Of a stretch of DNA of 32,208 bases, positions 30,139 to 32,208 are shown piece after piece. Numbering within the stretch: the stretch's first letter is position 1; the number at the start of each line of letters is the position of its first letter. Under the pieces are notes generated by a model. That model was not told the DNA's origin. It did no database searches and saw only the letters and a list, made by a program, of their open reading frames with translations. The stretch is from Pirellulaceae bacterium (GTDB taxonomy: Bacteria > Planctomycetota > Planctomycetia > Pirellulales > Pirellulaceae): assembly GCA_025459265.1 (NCBI GenBank), contig JALOQX010000032.1, positions 1-32,208 of the forward strand. Reading direction: 5' to 3'. The position numbers and the translations under genes were made by a program.

Positions 30139-30864
30139 ATGGCGCTGCAACTGAATGACTGCGTGGCGGTGGTGACCGGCGCGGGGCGCGGCATCGGCCG
30201 CGCGATTGCCGTTGCCCTGGGGCAGGCGGGCGCGACGGTGGTGGCTACGGCCCGCACCCTGGAGCAGCTCGAGGCGGTGGCCGCGACCATCCGTGCAGCA
30301 GGAGGCACGGCCGTGGCCGTCCGCGCGGATCTCGCCAGCGCGGGAGATGTGGCTGCGTTATTCGCTCACGTGGAGTCGCAATTCGGCCGACTGGACATAC
30401 TGGTCAACAACGCGGGGCTGGGGCGGTTCGGACCCGCGGTTGAATTCGCGATCAGCGATCTGGACCAGGTCGTGGGCGTGAACCTGCGCGGCACGTATCT
30501 GTGCTGCCAGCAGGCCGCCCGCATGATGATGCGGCGGCGCAGCGGGTACATCATCAACATCGCAAGTGTCGTCGGCTTCAAGGGCTATCCGCAGCAGTCG
30601 GCCTACACCGCCGCCAAGCACGGCGTGATGGGACTGACCAAGTGCCTGGCGGTGGAGCTGCAGCCGCACGGGATCCGGGTCAGCGCGATCCTGCCCGGCG
30701 GCGTGGACACCGACATGGTGCGCGCGGCTCGGCCAGACCTGGACCCCGCCGCCCTGATGCAGCCGGAGGACATCGCGCAGAGCGTTCTGTACCTCCTGTC
30801 GCTCTCCGAGCGTGCCGCCGTCGATCAGATCTACATTCGCCGCCGTGACAGCCAACCGTTCTGA
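30139..30864 (+). CDS. SDR-family NAD(P)-dependent oxidoreductase
   Basis: Classical short-chain dehydrogenase/reductase, 241 residues. The Rossmann motif is TGAGRGIG (13-20), with Asp64 in RADL, NNAG (90-93), and catalytic Ser143, Tyr156 and Lys160 (INIASVVG, YTAAK). PGGV follows the active site. The C-terminus (AVDQIYIRRRDSQPF) fits the FabG-like clan that ends near residue 240. The residue after the second Rossmann strand (ATARTLEQLE) is Arg, which suggests NADP(H), but this is a weak guide. The substrate cannot be predicted. ATG 30139 is chosen; GTG 30130 in frame is possible. Flanked by the broken pseudopilin and the TetR gene, with no clear link to either. Confidence 0.9.
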   Translation: MALQLNDCVAVVTGAGRGIGRAIAVALGQAGATVVATARTLEQLEAVAATIRAAGGTAVAVRADLASAGDVAALFAHVESQFGRLDILVNNAGLGRFGPAVEFAISDLDQVVGVNLRGTYLCCQQAARMMMRRRSGYIINIASVVGFKGYPQQSAYTAAKHGVMGLTKCLAVELQPHGIRVSAILPGGVDTDMVRAARPDLDPAALMQPEDIAQSVLYLLSLSERAAVDQIYIRRRDSQPF

Positions 30865-30883
30865 CCACGCGGCCCCACGTCCC

Positions 30884-30911
30884 TTGCCGGCGGGACACCA
30901 CCTGATATAGT
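30884..30911 (+). promoter_or_regulatory. Promoter of the tetR-efflux operon
   Basis: TTGCCG (30884-30889), 16 bases, then TATAGT (30906-30911) preceded by TGA at 30903-30905, an extended -10. The start point would fall near 30918, inside the operator that follows. Confidence 0.55.
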
Positions 30912-30935
30912 TGTTTCAAACATGCGTTTGAAACA
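30912..30935. promoter_or_regulatory. Palindromic operator for the TetR-type repressor
   Basis: Perfect 10-bp arms TGTTTCAAAC and GTTTGAAACA around ATGC. It lies between the -10 box and the tetR start, over the expected transcription start, the usual place for autorepression. The CAAAC-N4-GTTTG core resembles operators of several TetR proteins, including PsrA types. Confidence 0.8.
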
Positions 30936-30956
30936 CAGGCCAGGCGGGGAGCGCGG

Positions 30957-31721
30957 ATGGCGGGAGCGGATGTGCCGACCCGGCTGCTGCAGGCGGCCGG
31001 GCGGGTCTTTGCCGACAAGGGCTACCAGGCGGCGACCGTGCGTGACATCTGCGCGGAAGCGGGGGTGAACGTTGCCAGTGTCAACTACTATTTTGGCGAC
31101 AAATCGGCCCTGTACGTCGCGGTCCTGACTCGCGCGCGCCAAGTGCGCGCCGAGCGGTATCCGTTGCCGCGGTGGTCGCCCGGCACGTCGGCCGATGAGC
31201 GGCTGCGGGACTTCATCGGCGTCATGCTGCAGCGGATGGTGGCCGCGCCCGAGAGCGGCTGGAACACGCGGCTGATGCTGCGCGAGGTGCTGGAGCCGAC
31301 CGGATTCTGCGACCGACTGGTGCAGCAGTACTTCCGCCCGCTGTTTGAGATCCTGGTCGGGATCCTGCGCGAGCTGCTGCCGGAGGGGACTCCCGGGCAT
31401 GTGGTCCACCAGGTCGGGTTCAGCGTGATCGGCCAGTGCCTTTACTACCGGGTCGCCCAACCGGTGCTGGCTCTGCTAGTGCCGACGGAAGAGCGGGCCG
31501 CCTGGTTCCAGCCGCAGCAGCTGGCCGACCACATCACGCGGATGACGCTGGCGGCGCTGGGTGCCGGCCCGACGCTGAAGGAACTGGACGCCTCGGCCCC
31601 GGACGCTGGTTGCGTGCCGGCGGACGCCGGGCCCGCGCGCGACGGCGCCGCCTGTGTTTTCGACGCGCCGCTGCTGCAGCGCGCTGAGCCGCTTCTGTCT
31701 GTCGACGACGTGGACCATTAA
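30957..31721 (+). CDS. TetR/AcrR-family repressor, CecR/DUF1956-like
   Basis: 254 residues. The N-terminal helix-turn-helix spans about 8-55 (RLLQAAGRVFADKGYQAATV, then ICAEAGVNVASVNYYFGDK), with the YYFGDK ending typical of the family. The ligand-binding half (ERLRDFIGVMLQRM, WNTRLMLREVLEPT, GFSVIGQCLYYRVAQPVL) resembles the CecR (YbiH) type, whose E. coli member controls an HlyD-like membrane-fusion protein and ABC transporter genes. The same arrangement appears here, since an MFP starts 26 bases downstream. The last 50 residues are a poorly conserved tail. GGAG five bases before ATG 30957 fixes the start. Probably represses its own operon until a toxic or hydrophobic ligand binds. Confidence 0.92.
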   Translation: MAGADVPTRLLQAAGRVFADKGYQAATVRDICAEAGVNVASVNYYFGDKSALYVAVLTRARQVRAERYPLPRWSPGTSADERLRDFIGVMLQRMVAAPESGWNTRLMLREVLEPTGFCDRLVQQYFRPLFEILVGILRELLPEGTPGHVVHQVGFSVIGQCLYYRVAQPVLALLVPTEERAAWFQPQQLADHITRMTLAALGAGPTLKELDASAPDAGCVPADAGPARDGAACVFDAPLLQRAEPLLSVDDVDH

Positions 31722-31747
31722 CCTCACCTCCTCCGAGTTTCCCGAGC

Positions 31748-32208
31748 ATGGCAATGTCCCCGAGCGACGAGTTATCAGGCCGCTCACTTCCCGCGCGGCA
31801 GCTGGCCACCTCGACGGTGTTGGCGCAGGCCCTGCCGTCCGTCTTGATTCTGGCGGGCGGGGTCGCGGCGTTCCTGGCGCTGTCGAAGTGGCTCCACGAG
31901 GAGCCGCCGACGGTCTCGGAGGCGGCGACCGCGCCAATCGTCAAGACGGCGACGGTGCGGGAACATCACGACGGACTGACGATCAAGGCCGACGGTGTCG
32001 TGGTCCCGTACCGGGAAATCGATCTTTCGGCCGAAGTGGCCGGGCGCGTCGTGGAGCGCGCGGACGTCTGCCGTGCGGGGAACTACGTGACACGCGGTAC
32101 ACTCCTGGCCCGCATCGATCCCCAGGACTACCAGCTGGAAAAGGAACGCCTGGAAAAGGAACGGCAGCAGGCGTCGGTGGCGCTGGAGGAGCTGGCCGAA
32201 GAGCTGGC
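31748..32208 (+). CDS. RND/HlyD-type membrane-fusion protein, 3' end beyond window
   Basis: Periplasmic adaptor of an efflux pump, incomplete. Residues about 24-45 are an N-terminal membrane helix (LAQALPSVLILAGGVAAFLA), followed by a Pro-rich stretch, then the start of the lipoyl/barrel-sandwich fold (VREHHDGLTIKADGVVVPYR, EIDLSAEVAGRVVERA, LLARIDPQDYQLEKERLEKE) leading into the alpha-helical hairpin. These are the standard MFP landmarks. In frame from ATG 31748 (ATG 31754 is also possible) to the window end. Twenty-six bases after tetR and probably co-transcribed from the operator-controlled promoter. The pump itself (RND or ABC) should follow beyond the window. Confidence 0.9.
   Translation, partial: MAMSPSDELSGRSLPARQLATSTVLAQALPSVLILAGGVAAFLALSKWLHEEPPTVSEAATAPIVKTATVREHHDGLTIKADGVVVPYREIDLSAEVAGRVVERADVCRAGNYVTRGTLLARIDPQDYQLEKERLEKERQQASVALEELAEEL

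Overview
The window is about 32 kb of GC-rich bacterial DNA, and the gene content points strongly to a planctomycete. The markers are a 4,723-residue secreted protein with the N-terminal LEDRRLM-type motif, a DUF1559 pseudopilin, a PEP-CTERM protein, a periplasmic Tricorn-type protease and several large multi-domain proteins. No rRNA, tRNA, CRISPR array, insertion sequence or phage gene was seen. Species cannot be fixed from the sequence.

Layout. (1) 1-1471, plus strand: the 3' part of thymidylate synthase, an overlapping dihydrofolate reductase, and a short remnant of a SnoaL/CaMKII-association-domain protein that has lost its centre. (2) 1472-4225: an inverted-repeat element, then the EF-P beta-lysylation set. 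efp and epmA form a minus-strand operon; epmB is divergent on the plus strand. The set contains the substrate, the ligase and the lysine 2,3-aminomutase that makes its co-substrate. (3) 4226-8020: a 15-bp repeat element, then one 1,107-residue polypeptide joining a branched-chain 2-oxoacid dehydrogenase E1 alpha, E1 beta, a lipoyl domain and a KAS III (FabH-like) condensing enzyme. This is the most intriguing gene in the window. (4) 8021-12862: a stem-loop plus 30-bp tandem repeats, a minus-strand PEP-CTERM protein and a plus-strand Tricorn protease homologue. (5) 12920-27091, minus strand: the giant extracellular protein. It carries a CSLREA-like segment, flagellin-hook-IN-like motifs, two RTX calcium-binding blocks, a P/Homo B domain, two beta-propeller regions, about seven PKD-like modules and a C-terminal dockerin pair. 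(6) 27477-30093: a PAS/AAA+/Fis sigma-54 activator with a cysteine cluster, followed by a DUF1559 pseudopilin broken by a frameshift or deletion. (7) 30139-32208: an SDR oxidoreductase, a TetR (CecR-like) repressor with a clear palindromic operator on its own promoter, and the start of a membrane-fusion protein of an efflux pump that runs off the window.

Functional groupings: folate/dTMP supply (thyA-folA); translation-factor modification (efp-epmA-epmB); possible branched-chain starter formation for lipid or polyketide synthesis (the E1-lipoyl-KAS III fusion); cell-surface and secreted proteins (PEP-CTERM, giant LEDRRLM protein, pseudopilin); and a self-regulated efflux operon (tetR-MFP). 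Two separate genes show internal losses, so either local gene decay or assembly error should be kept in mind. Long open frames antisense to the giant gene and the fusion gene are treated as GC-driven shadows.
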